64,000 nt of DNA from positions 1 to 64,000 of the forward strand of contig JOHN01000036.1 of the NCBI GenBank assembly GCA_000719695.1, in the 5' to 3' direction. Positions 33,779-40,434 of the stretch are shown here, in pieces (the stretch's first letter is position 1; every line of letters begins with the position of its first letter). Under the pieces are notes generated by a model that did no database searches, was not told where the DNA came from, and was given only the letters and a program-made list of their open reading frames with translations. This DNA is from Streptomyces sp. NRRL F-6131 (GTDB lineage: Bacteria > Actinomycetota > Actinomycetes > Streptomycetales > Streptomycetaceae). A program made the translations under genes and the position numbers.

Positions 33779-35445
33779 CCGTTCCCGAGCCCGGTACGAC
33801 CGTGCCGCCGCCCGGCTGCCCCGCCCACGGCGGTGCCGGCCCCACGGCGGCCCACGGCGGTGCGGCCCACGGCGGTGCGGCCCACGGCGGGATCCTGCCC
33901 GGCGGGCTGCCCGTCGGAGTGCCGCTCACCCCGCTGTACGGCGCCGCCGTCGCCGACGACCCGCACGGCCTGTACGCCCGGCTGCGCGCCCAGTACGGCC
34001 CGGTGGCGCCGATCGAGCTGGAGCCCGGCGTCGAGTCCTGGCTCGTCCTCGGCTACCCCGAACTGCTCGAACTCACCCGCAACGAGGCGCTGTTCTCCAA
34101 GGACTCGCGGCGCTGGCGGGTACCCGCCGAGGGCCGGCTGGCCGCCGACTCACGGCTCCAGCCGATGACCTCCTGGCGCCCCACCCTGCTCAACCTGGAC
34201 GGCGCCGAGCACCAGCGACTGCGCGCCGCCGTCGCCGACACCCTCGCCCGGATCGACCACCGGCAGCTGCGCGAGACCACCGAGGCCGCCGCCGACGCGC
34301 TGATCGACAGCTGGGGCCCCGACGGCACCGCCGACCTGGTCGCCCAGTACGCGCGCCGGCTGCCGCTGCTGGTCTTCACCCAGCTGCTCGGCCTGAGCGC
34401 CGAGGCCGGCCCGCACCTCATCCGGCTGATCAGCCACATCGCCGACAGCGGCGCCGAATCGGTGCGCGCCAACCAGGAGTTCCAGACGATCCTGGTCGAC
34501 CTGGTGCAGAGCCGCCGGACCACGCCCGGCGCCGACCTCACCTCCTGGCTGCTGGCCCACCCGGCCGCGCTGACCGACGAGGAGGCGGTGCACCACCTGG
34601 TGGTGATGATGGTCGCCGGCAACGAGACCACCATCTGCTGGACCGGCAACACGCTGCGGCTGCTGCTCACCGACCGCCGCTTCCGGGCCACCCTCACCGG
34701 CGGGCGGCTGACCGTCGCCGACGCGCTGGAGGAGGTGCTGTGGCGCGACCCGCCGACGCAGAACTTCCCCGGCCGCTGGGCCACCGCGGACACCGTCCTC
34801 GGCGGCCAGCGCATCAGCCGTGGCGACATGCTCGTCCTCGGCCTGGCCGCGGCCAACGCCGACCCGGCCGCCCAGGGCCCCGGCGCCCTCGGGCACGCCG
34901 CCATCGGCGGCAACCGGGCGCACCTGGCGTGGGGCGCGGGCAAGCACGTCTGCCCGGCCCAGCACCCGGCCCGGATCATCGTCGAGACGGCCGTCGAGAC
35001 CCTGCTGCACCGCCTGCCGGACCTCCAACTGGCGGTTCCTCCGCACGAGTTGGCCTGGCGTCCGTCCCCGTGGTCGCGCGCCCTGGTCAGCCTGCCGGTG
35101 CTCTACAGCGCCTTCACCCCGCCCCGCCCGCCAGCTCCCGAGAGGCCCTCCGTATGGACACCGCCCCAGGTACCGCAGACCACGCCGCCGAGCCCGCCGT
35201 CGAACCCGGGGCCGAACCCGCCGTCGAGCCCGTCGCAGGCAGACCCGGGTCCGGGCGTGAAGGGCGTTCCGGCGGGGGCGACGCCGTCGGGAGCGGGGAC
35301 GCCGGGACCGGGGACGCCGTCCGGCCCCGGGCCGTTCGTCTCGACGCCTTCGGAGGCGACCAGCACGGGGAGAACGCCCGACTCCGGGAAGCCGGCCCGG
35401 CGGTCCTGGTGGAGCTCCCTGGCGGGGTGGTGGTCTGGGCAATAA
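33775..35445 (+). CDS. cvnE: Conservon protein CvnE, cytochrome P450 of the CYP157 type
   Basis: This is a 556-residue P450-like protein. The N-terminal CPAHGG is followed by Ala-His-Gly-Gly repeats. The I-helix motif AGNETT is intact. The K helix reads EEVLWRDPP, so the normally invariant Arg of ExxR is Trp, a known hallmark of CYP157 proteins in conservons. The heme loop is WGAGKHVCPA, with Trp for Phe and the Cys ligand kept. The P450 fold ends near 35115. About 110 further residues of Pro/Ser/Gly follow, ending in SWWSSLAGWWSGQ. That tail overlaps the 5-prime end of cvnF by 292 bases in another frame. Electron transfer and substrate are unknown. Confidence 0.92.
   Translation: MTVPEPGTTVPPPGCPAHGGAGPTAAHGGAAHGGAAHGGILPGGLPVGVPLTPLYGAAVADDPHGLYARLRAQYGPVAPIELEPGVESWLVLGYPELLELTRNEALFSKDSRRWRVPAEGRLAADSRLQPMTSWRPTLLNLDGAEHQRLRAAVADTLARIDHRQLRETTEAAADALIDSWGPDGTADLVAQYARRLPLLVFTQLLGLSAEAGPHLIRLISHIADSGAESVRANQEFQTILVDLVQSRRTTPGADLTSWLLAHPAALTDEEAVHHLVVMMVAGNETTICWTGNTLRLLLTDRRFRATLTGGRLTVADALEEVLWRDPPTQNFPGRWATADTVLGGQRISRGDMLVLGLAAANADPAAQGPGALGHAAIGGNRAHLAWGAGKHVCPAQHPARIIVETAVETLLHRLPDLQLAVPPHELAWRPSPWSRALVSLPVLYSAFTPPRPPAPERPSVWTPPQVPQTTPPSPPSNPGPNPPSSPSQADPGPGVKGVPAGATPSGAGTPGPGTPSGPGPFVSTPSEATSTGRTPDSGKPARRSWWSSLAGWWSGQ
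33823..33895 (+). repeat. Ala-His-Gly-Gly repeats at the start of cvnE
   Basis: Near-identical copies of GGTGCGGCCCACGGC (15 bp, with one shorter spacing) encode Ala-His-Gly-Gly units in the N-terminal tail of CvnE. They are in frame. Confidence 0.8.
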
Positions 35446-36515
35446 CCCACCACGACACCCTCCAGGAGCTGCTCGCCGACCCCCGCGTCGGCAAGAACCC
35501 CCAGCTGTGGACGACGTTCCGGGAGGGCCGGCTGCCCCAGGGCTGGCCGCTGATCAACTTCGTCACCGTCCCCGGCATGATCACCGCCGACGGCGAGGAC
35601 CACCGCCGGCTGCGCGGGCTGGTCACCCAGGCCTTCACCCCGCGCCGGGTCGCCGACCTGCGGCCCGCCGTCGAGGCCCGGACCGTCGCGCTGCTCGACC
35701 GGATCGCCGCGCTGGACGGCGCGTTCGACCTGCGCGAGCACTTCGCCTACCCGCTGCCGATGCAGGTGATCGGCGAGCTGCTCGGCCTGCCGCCCAAGCA
35801 GCAGGACGAGCTGCACGAGCTGTCCGACACCCTGGTCTCCAGCTCCGCCACCCCCGAGGCCGCCGTCGCCGCGCAGCAGTCGCTGTTCGCGCTGCTCGCC
35901 TCGGTGGTCGCCGCCAAGCGGGCCGAACCCGGCGACGACCTCACCACCGACCTCATCGCCGCCCGCGCCGACGACGACCGGCTCGGCGAGCCGGAGCTGG
36001 TCGGCACCCTGCTGCTGATGCTGGTGGCCGGGCACGAGACCACGCTCAACCTGATCACCAACGCGGTGCGCGCCCTGCTCGCCCACCCCGACCAGCTGCG
36101 GCTGGTGCTGGACGGCACGGTGCCGTGGTCGGCCGTGGTCGAGGAGACGCTGCGGTACGACTCGCCGGTCGGCCAGTTCCCGCTCCGCTACGCCGCCGAG
36201 GACATACCGGTCGGCGACGTGGTGATCCGGCGGGGCGAGGCGCTGCTCGCCTCGTACGCGGCGGCCGGCCGGGACGGCGCCCACTACCCGGACGCGGACC
36301 GCTTCGACCTCACCCGGCAGCCGAACCGGCACCTGTCGTTCGGGCACGGCCCGCACTTCTGCCTCGGTTCCGGGCTGGCGCGGCTGGAGGCGGAGACGGC
36401 GCTGCGGTTCCTGTTCGAGCGGTTCCCCGGGCTGGCGCTCGCGGACGGGCCGGCTCCGGAGCCGATCGCCTCGTTCGTCAGCAACAGTGTGCGCACGCTG
36501 CGGGTGACGGTCTGA
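35154..36515 (+). CDS. cvnF: Conservon protein CvnF, cytochrome P450 of the CYP154 type
   Basis: This is a 453-residue P450 with all canonical motifs: I-helix AGHETT, K-helix EETLRYDSP with a true ExxR, and heme loop FGHGPHFCLG. It pairs with the ExxR-lacking CvnE, as CYP154 and CYP157 do in other Streptomyces. The conserved P450 begins near 35330 (RAVRLDAFGGDQHGENARLR). The preceding 60 residues are Pro/Glu/Ala/Gly-rich, and no nearer in-frame ATG or GTG exists, so ATG 35154 is the only start. This start lies 292 bases inside cvnE. GAGAGG lies before the ATG. It ends the conservon operon. Confidence 0.92.
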   Translation: MDTAPGTADHAAEPAVEPGAEPAVEPVAGRPGSGREGRSGGGDAVGSGDAGTGDAVRPRAVRLDAFGGDQHGENARLREAGPAVLVELPGGVVVWAITHHDTLQELLADPRVGKNPQLWTTFREGRLPQGWPLINFVTVPGMITADGEDHRRLRGLVTQAFTPRRVADLRPAVEARTVALLDRIAALDGAFDLREHFAYPLPMQVIGELLGLPPKQQDELHELSDTLVSSSATPEAAVAAQQSLFALLASVVAAKRAEPGDDLTTDLIAARADDDRLGEPELVGTLLLMLVAGHETTLNLITNAVRALLAHPDQLRLVLDGTVPWSAVVEETLRYDSPVGQFPLRYAAEDIPVGDVVIRRGEALLASYAAAGRDGAHYPDADRFDLTRQPNRHLSFGHGPHFCLGSGLARLEAETALRFLFERFPGLALADGPAPEPIASFVSNSVRTLRVTV

Positions 36516-36522
36516 GGGTGGG

Positions 36523-36620
36523 CGGGTGCTCGGGTGCTCGGGTGCTTCGGTGCTCGGGTGCTTCGGTGCTTCGGTGCTTCGGTGCTCGGGGGCTTCGGTG
36601 CTCGGGGGCCGGTGGCTCGG
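36523..36620. repeat. Octamer-based tandem repeats after the conservon
   Basis: About twelve imperfect tandem copies of GGTGCTCG / GGTGCTTC fill the gap between cvnF and the small secreted protein genes. The unit is 8 bp. No gene is encoded there. Confidence 0.88.
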
Positions 36621-36722
36621 GTCCGACGCGCGCGGGTGCTCGGGTCCGACGGCGTGAGGTCCGCCGGGCCGGGTGAGCGCCGGGCGCGGTGACCTCGGGG
36701 CGGCCGGGTCGTTGGGGGTTCC

Positions 36723-36989
36723 ATGAAGAAACTCGCCACCCTGGCCGCCCTCACCATGGCCGGTCTCGCCGCCGCCGTGCCGGCCGCGTCCGCCGCCACC
36801 TCCACCGCTTCCTCCCCGGACGCCCTCGGCGGCCTCTCCAACGGGATGACCCTCTCCCCCGCCGACCTCGTCATCCACGAGGCGAAGGACCTGCCGCTGG
36901 TCGGCAAGACGGCGACCGAGATCGAGGCCATCGGCACCAACCAGATGACCCACCCGGGCCTCAGCGGCCAGATCGGGCACGGCCTGTGA
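36723..36989 (+). CDS. Small secreted protein
   Basis: This is an 88-residue protein with a classical signal peptide (MKKLATLAALTMAGLAAAVP then AASA, cleavage after residue 24). The mature form has about 64 residues, no Cys, and ends in MTHPGLSGQIGHGL. The middle has an acidic helix DLVIHEAKDLPLVGKTATE. I do not recognise a family. It overlaps the next gene by four bases (GTGA), so the two are translationally coupled. Confidence 0.8.
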   Translation: MKKLATLAALTMAGLAAAVPAASAATSTASSPDALGGLSNGMTLSPADLVIHEAKDLPLVGKTATEIEAIGTNQMTHPGLSGQIGHGL

Positions 36990-37273
36990 CCGGCCTGCGG
37001 CGGCCCGCCGCGCTGGCCCTCGCCGTACTCGCCCTGGCCGCCGCGCCGACGTCCGCGAGCGCGTTCGCCGAGGGCGACGCCGGGACCGGGACCGCGCCCG
37101 CGCCCGGCGCCGCGAACACCTGGGACTTCTCGTCCGCCGCGACCTGCCTCCAGGAGCTGGCGGTCGTCCCGGCGCTCGGCAGCCACGCGGCCGGCCCCGG
37201 CCGGTGCTCCGACGGCAATGTCGTCAACCACGCCGTGGGCACGGTCGGTTCGCTCGGTGCGCTCACCGGCTGA
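36986..37273 (+). CDS. Small secreted protein with two cysteines
   Basis: This is a 95-residue protein with a signal peptide (MTGLRRPAALALAVLALAAA, cleavage after ASA near residue 26). The mature part has CLQELAVVPALGS and RCSDGNVVNHA; the two Cys could form a disulfide. The pattern recalls small secreted proteins common in Streptomyces and is loosely like rodlins, but the resemblance is not strong enough to name it. GTG 36986 overlaps the upstream stop. Its last 11 bases overlap the convergent PEP-mutase-like gene tail to tail. Confidence 0.75.
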   Translation: MTGLRRPAALALAVLALAAAPTSASAFAEGDAGTGTAPAPGAANTWDFSSAATCLQELAVVPALGSHAAGPGRCSDGNVVNHAVGTVGSLGALTG

Positions 37274-38084
37274 GGAACAGCCCCTGCATCTCCCCGTAGT
37301 CGAGCCCGCCGTCGAGGGCGGAGTACGTTCCGTCCGCGTACACCTCCTCGGCGGCGCGGCGCACCGCCGCGTACGCCGCCTTCGCCAGGCCCGGCCCCAG
37401 GCTGACCCGGGCCACGCCCAGCTTCGCCAGCTCCGGCACCGACGGTGAGCCCGGCCCCGCGAGCACGTTGAGCGGCGCCGGGACGGCCGCGACCAGGGCG
37501 GCGATCGCCGCCGGGTCGGACACCCCCGGTGCGAAGACGCCGTCCGCGCCCGCCTCGACATAGGCCCGCAGACGAGTGATCGCCTCGTCCAGCAGCTCCG
37601 CCGGGCTGCCGGGGCCGCCCCGCAGGAAGACGTCGGTCCGGCCGTTGACGAACAGCGGCACGCCGGCCGCGTCCGCTGCCTCCCGGGCCGCCGCGATCCG
37701 CTCGGCCGCCTCGGCGACCGGTCGGTCACCGTCCTCCAGGTTCACGCCGACCGCGCCGGTGGCGAGCAGCGCGTCGATCGTCCCGACGATGCCGGCCGGG
37801 GTCCCGGCGAACCCGCTCTCCAGGTCGGCGGTGACCGGCAGGGGGTCGGCCGCTCGGACCACCAGTGCGGTCTGCGCCAGCACCTGCCACCGGTCGGCGG
37901 CCTCCCCGTCGGCGCTGCCGAGCGTCCAGCTGACGCTCGCGCTGGCGGTGGCCACGGCCCGTGCCCCGGCCGCCGCGACCAGCCGGGCACTGGGCGCGTC
38001 CCAGACGTTGGCGAGCACCAACGGCTCGCCCGGGCGGTGGAGTTCGCGCAGGAGGCGGGCCTTCTCGCGCTGCTCGACAGTCAT
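37263..38084 (-). CDS. Isocitrate lyase/PEP mutase family enzyme
   Basis: This is a 273-residue TIM-barrel enzyme of the ICL/PEP mutase superfamily. The substrate/Mg2+ region is VTADLESGFAG (DxE) and VGVNLEDGDRP. FVNGRTDVFLRG supplies the phosphate-side Arg, and ADGVFAPGVSDP closes the barrel. The catalytic loop KCGHL of isocitrate lyase is absent, so this is a lyase or phosphonate-type subgroup (compare 2-methylisocitrate lyase, oxaloacetate hydrolase), not true ICL. The substrate is open. It is 12 bases downstream of the AhpD-like gene on the same strand, probably an operon. Confidence 0.87.
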   Translation of the reverse strand: MTVEQREKARLLRELHRPGEPLVLANVWDAPSARLVAAAGARAVATASASVSWTLGSADGEAADRWQVLAQTALVVRAADPLPVTADLESGFAGTPAGIVGTIDALLATGAVGVNLEDGDRPVAEAAERIAAAREAADAAGVPLFVNGRTDVFLRGGPGSPAELLDEAITRLRAYVEAGADGVFAPGVSDPAAIAALVAAVPAPLNVLAGPGSPSVPELAKLGVARVSLGPGLAKAAYAAVRRAAEEVYADGTYSALDGGLDYGEMQGLFLSR

Positions 38085-38096
38085 CGTGGCGGCCCC

Positions 38097-38591
38097 TTAC
38101 TTCGCGGCCGGGCTGAGCCGGGTGCCGACGCCGATCCGGTTCCAGGCGTTGATGGTGATGATCAGCGCCATCAGCTGCGCCAGCTCGGCCTCCTCGAAGT
38201 GGGCGGCGGCCTCGTCGTAGACGGCGTCCGGCACGTGGCCCTGGGTGAGCAGGGTGACCGACTCGGTCAGCGCGAGGGCGGCCCGCTCCTTGGCGGTGAA
38301 CCACGGGGTCTCGCGCCAGGCCGGGAGGGAGAGCAGGCGGTGGTTCTGCTCGCCGTGCCCGAGAGCGTCGGTGCTGTGCATGTCGATGCAGAACGCGCAG
38401 CCGTTGATCATCGAGGCGTGCACCTTGACCAGCTCGGCGAGGACCGGGTCCACGCCCCGACGGGCCGCGCGGTCCACGGCGTACATCGCCTTGTAGAAGT
38501 CGGGCGCCAGGTCGGGGATCGAGATCCGCTGGGCGGGCGCGGGCACGGGGGCGTCGGCGGGGGCGGTGAGAGTCTCGTTCGTGGTGGTCAT
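38097..38591 (-). CDS. AhpD-like carboxymuconolactone decarboxylase family protein
   Basis: This is a 164-residue all-helical protein of the AhpD/CMD fold. The redox motif is NGCAFCIDMHSTDA, which provides C-x2-C-x3-H for alkyl-hydroperoxide disulfide chemistry. The length and the absence of the true CMD residues favour an AhpD-type peroxidase. It is the first gene of a pair with the PEP-mutase-like gene. Start ATG 38591 has a weak ribosome binding site; the frame runs further upstream without conserved sequence. Confidence 0.87.
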   Translation of the reverse strand: MTTTNETLTAPADAPVPAPAQRISIPDLAPDFYKAMYAVDRAARRGVDPVLAELVKVHASMINGCAFCIDMHSTDALGHGEQNHRLLSLPAWRETPWFTAKERAALALTESVTLLTQGHVPDAVYDEAAAHFEEAELAQLMALIITINAWNRIGVGTRLSPAAK

Positions 38592-38654
38592 GCGGCCCAG
38601 CCTAGGGGCGGGGTGGCCTGGTGGTCCGGTCCGTTCGGGCACGGAAATCGTGGG

Positions 38655-38666
38655 CCACTCGAGTGG
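38655..38666. promoter_or_regulatory. 12-bp perfect palindrome in the divergent region
   Basis: CCACTCGAGTGG lies 64 bases before the AhpD-like gene and 196 bases before the TANGO2-like gene. It may be a regulator site. A run of CTCCCGATCG-type repeats follows at 38736-38780. Confidence 0.3.
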
Positions 38667-38861
38667 GTGCGCGGGGCGGTGCGTGGGTGGTGCGCGGAGT
38701 CTGGCACGGCGGGGCGGGTGCGGGGAAGACCTCCCCCTCCCGATCGACCCCTCCCGATCGGCCCCTCCCGGTCGGCGAACAGGCGTGCGAGGATCGCGGA
38801 GAGGGCGGTACCGGCGGGACACCGGCGTCGCCCGGGCAGGACGAGGTCAGGGGGACGGGAC

Positions 38862-39710
38862 GTGTGTACGGCGTTCGTGAGCATCGAACCGTCGGCGGCG
38901 GTGCCGGTACTGCTGCTGTCGGTACGGGACGAGTACGCCGGCCGGCGGTGGGCACCGCCCGGCCGCCACTGGCCGGAGCAGCCCTCGGCCGTCGGCGGTC
39001 TCGACCTGGTCGCGGGCGGGACGTGGCTCGCGGTGGAGCCCGGCGGCGCGAGCCCGGACGCGGGTGCGGGCGCGGGCGCGGGCGCGGGCGGGCCGGTCGC
39101 GGCCTGTCTGCTGAACGGTTTCGGCACGCCGGCCCCGGCGGCGGCCCGCCTCTCGCGCGGTGAACTGCCCCTGCTGGCCGTCCGGGGCGGCCGGATCGAC
39201 GCGCTGGACCTCGACCGGTACGACCCGTTCCACCTGGTGGTCGTCCGGCCCGACGGCGCCCGCGTGCTGAGCTGGGGCGGCGCGGGCGAAGGCCGCGGGG
39301 GTGGTCGGCTCCTCGAACTGGACCTGCCGACCGGGCTGAGCGTCGTCCTCAACGACGGACCGGAGGGCCTGGCCGAGAACCGCACCGCCTCCGAGCGGAT
39401 CCGCACGCTGATGGCCGCCCGCGCCGCCCACTTCCGGGCCCGGTTCGAGGCCGAACCCCGTCCCCGGCCGCTGCCCGGCGCCGCGACCACCGGCCAGGCG
39501 TGGGGCGACTGGCTGCCGGTCGTCGCCGGCGACGGGCTGCCCCTCGACGCGCCCGCCGCCCTGATCCAGCGGCGCGAGTTCGGGGACGGCCGGATCTGGG
39601 GCTCCTCCTCGATCTCCCTGCTGGCCTTCGGACCGGAGGGCGTCCGCTACGACTTCACCTCGGCCCCGGTGACGCCGGGCGACCCCGGTTGGCGGCGGGT
39701 GGAGCTGTGA
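38862..39710 (+). CDS. NRDE/TANGO2 family protein
   Basis: This is a 282-residue protein of the NRDE (transport and Golgi organisation 2) family. The N terminus MCTAFVS puts a Cys at position 2, as in Ntn-type hydrolases, and the motif RDEYAGRRWAPPGRHWPE is the family signature (here xRDE rather than NRDE). LTTGLSVV-type strands and VLNDGPEG, NRTASERIRTL follow. The family has been linked to heme handling in animals; the bacterial role is unknown. An Ala-Gly repeat (AGAGAGAGG) near residue 68 is low complexity. GTG 38862 is fixed by Cys2. Confidence 0.85.
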   Translation: MCTAFVSIEPSAAVPVLLLSVRDEYAGRRWAPPGRHWPEQPSAVGGLDLVAGGTWLAVEPGGASPDAGAGAGAGAGGPVAACLLNGFGTPAPAAARLSRGELPLLAVRGGRIDALDLDRYDPFHLVVVRPDGARVLSWGGAGEGRGGGRLLELDLPTGLSVVLNDGPEGLAENRTASERIRTLMAARAAHFRARFEAEPRPRPLPGAATTGQAWGDWLPVVAGDGLPLDAPAALIQRREFGDGRIWGSSSISLLAFGPEGVRYDFTSAPVTPGDPGWRRVEL

Positions 39711-39821
39711 GCGGCGGGCGCCGAGGGGCGTTGACCTCCACTCGGCGCCGTTCACCGGCGCTCACTCCTCGCGCCGGTGCTCGACTCACACCTCGGCGCG
39801 CGCCTCGGCTCACACCTCGAC

Positions 39822-40328
39822 TCACGCCTCGGCGCGCGCCTCGCGCCAGCGCCTCGCGACGACCTCGCTGACGTAGTAGAAGAACTCGCTGTTCCGGCCC
39901 TCGTCCGCACTGGCTGCCTCGGTCCACCACATGGGCCAGATCTCCCTCTCGTAGTGGGCCTTCAGGACGCGGGTGAAGCCGGACAGCGCCCCGCGCAGCC
40001 GCGTGCGGTCGAGGTGCAGCGCCTCGGCCAGGGTGCCGTAGCCCACCTTGGTGCCGGGCTGCTCGGCGAGGATGTCGAGGATGCCCACGACCACCTGGAC
40101 GGAGTCGCGGCGGTCGCTGATCAGCGCACGGAGGTCCTCGACCGTCCACTCGTCGCGGCGGCGCTGCTGCTCACCCTGCGGGGACTTGAGCACGGCCCCC
40201 GGGGCGGCCGGCGCCGCTCCGCCCGGGCCCGCGGTGACGCCGCTGCGCTCGGCGATGAAGGCGTACACGGCCGGGACGAGGTGGGCCGGCACCGGCACCG
40301 GGACGTACTCCGGGTTCTCCTGGGTCAT
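39822..40328 (-). CDS. Hypothetical protein, possible winged helix
   Basis: This is a 168-residue soluble protein. The N terminus YVPVPVPAHLVPAVYAFIAE is followed by an Ala/Pro linker. A helical C-terminal region begins EDLRALISDRRDSVQVVVGIL, then GYGTLAEALHLDRTRLRGAL, which has helix-turn-helix spacing, so a DNA-binding role is possible. The C terminus is aromatic (IWPMWWTEAA, NSEFFYYVSE). I do not recognise the family with certainty. GGAGGGGAG precedes ATG 40328. A near-perfect palindrome lies 80 bases upstream. Confidence 0.7.
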   Translation of the reverse strand: MTQENPEYVPVPVPAHLVPAVYAFIAERSGVTAGPGGAAPAAPGAVLKSPQGEQQRRRDEWTVEDLRALISDRRDSVQVVVGILDILAEQPGTKVGYGTLAEALHLDRTRLRGALSGFTRVLKAHYEREIWPMWWTEAASADEGRNSEFFYYVSEVVARRWREARAEA

Positions 40329-40408
40329 GACTGCGTTCTCCCCTCCTGCGGCCACCCCTTTTGGCCACAGGAACGATCCTGACACGAGCTCAGTGGAGGT
40401 GTCCAGTC

Positions 40409-40434
40409 GTTAACGGCTATTAGTAGCTGTTAAC
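40409..40434. promoter_or_regulatory. Inverted repeat overlapping the kinase stop codon
   Basis: Arms GTTAACGGCTA (40409-40419) and TAGCTGTTAAC (40424-40434) match at 10 of 11 positions with a 4-base centre. The TAA stop of the kinase gene is inside it. It lies 80 bases before the hypothetical gene, so it could be an operator for that gene or a weak terminator. Confidence 0.4.

Noticed and set aside
37263..38084. True isocitrate lyase
   Set aside because: The KCGHL catalytic signature is absent and the protein is too short (273 residues).
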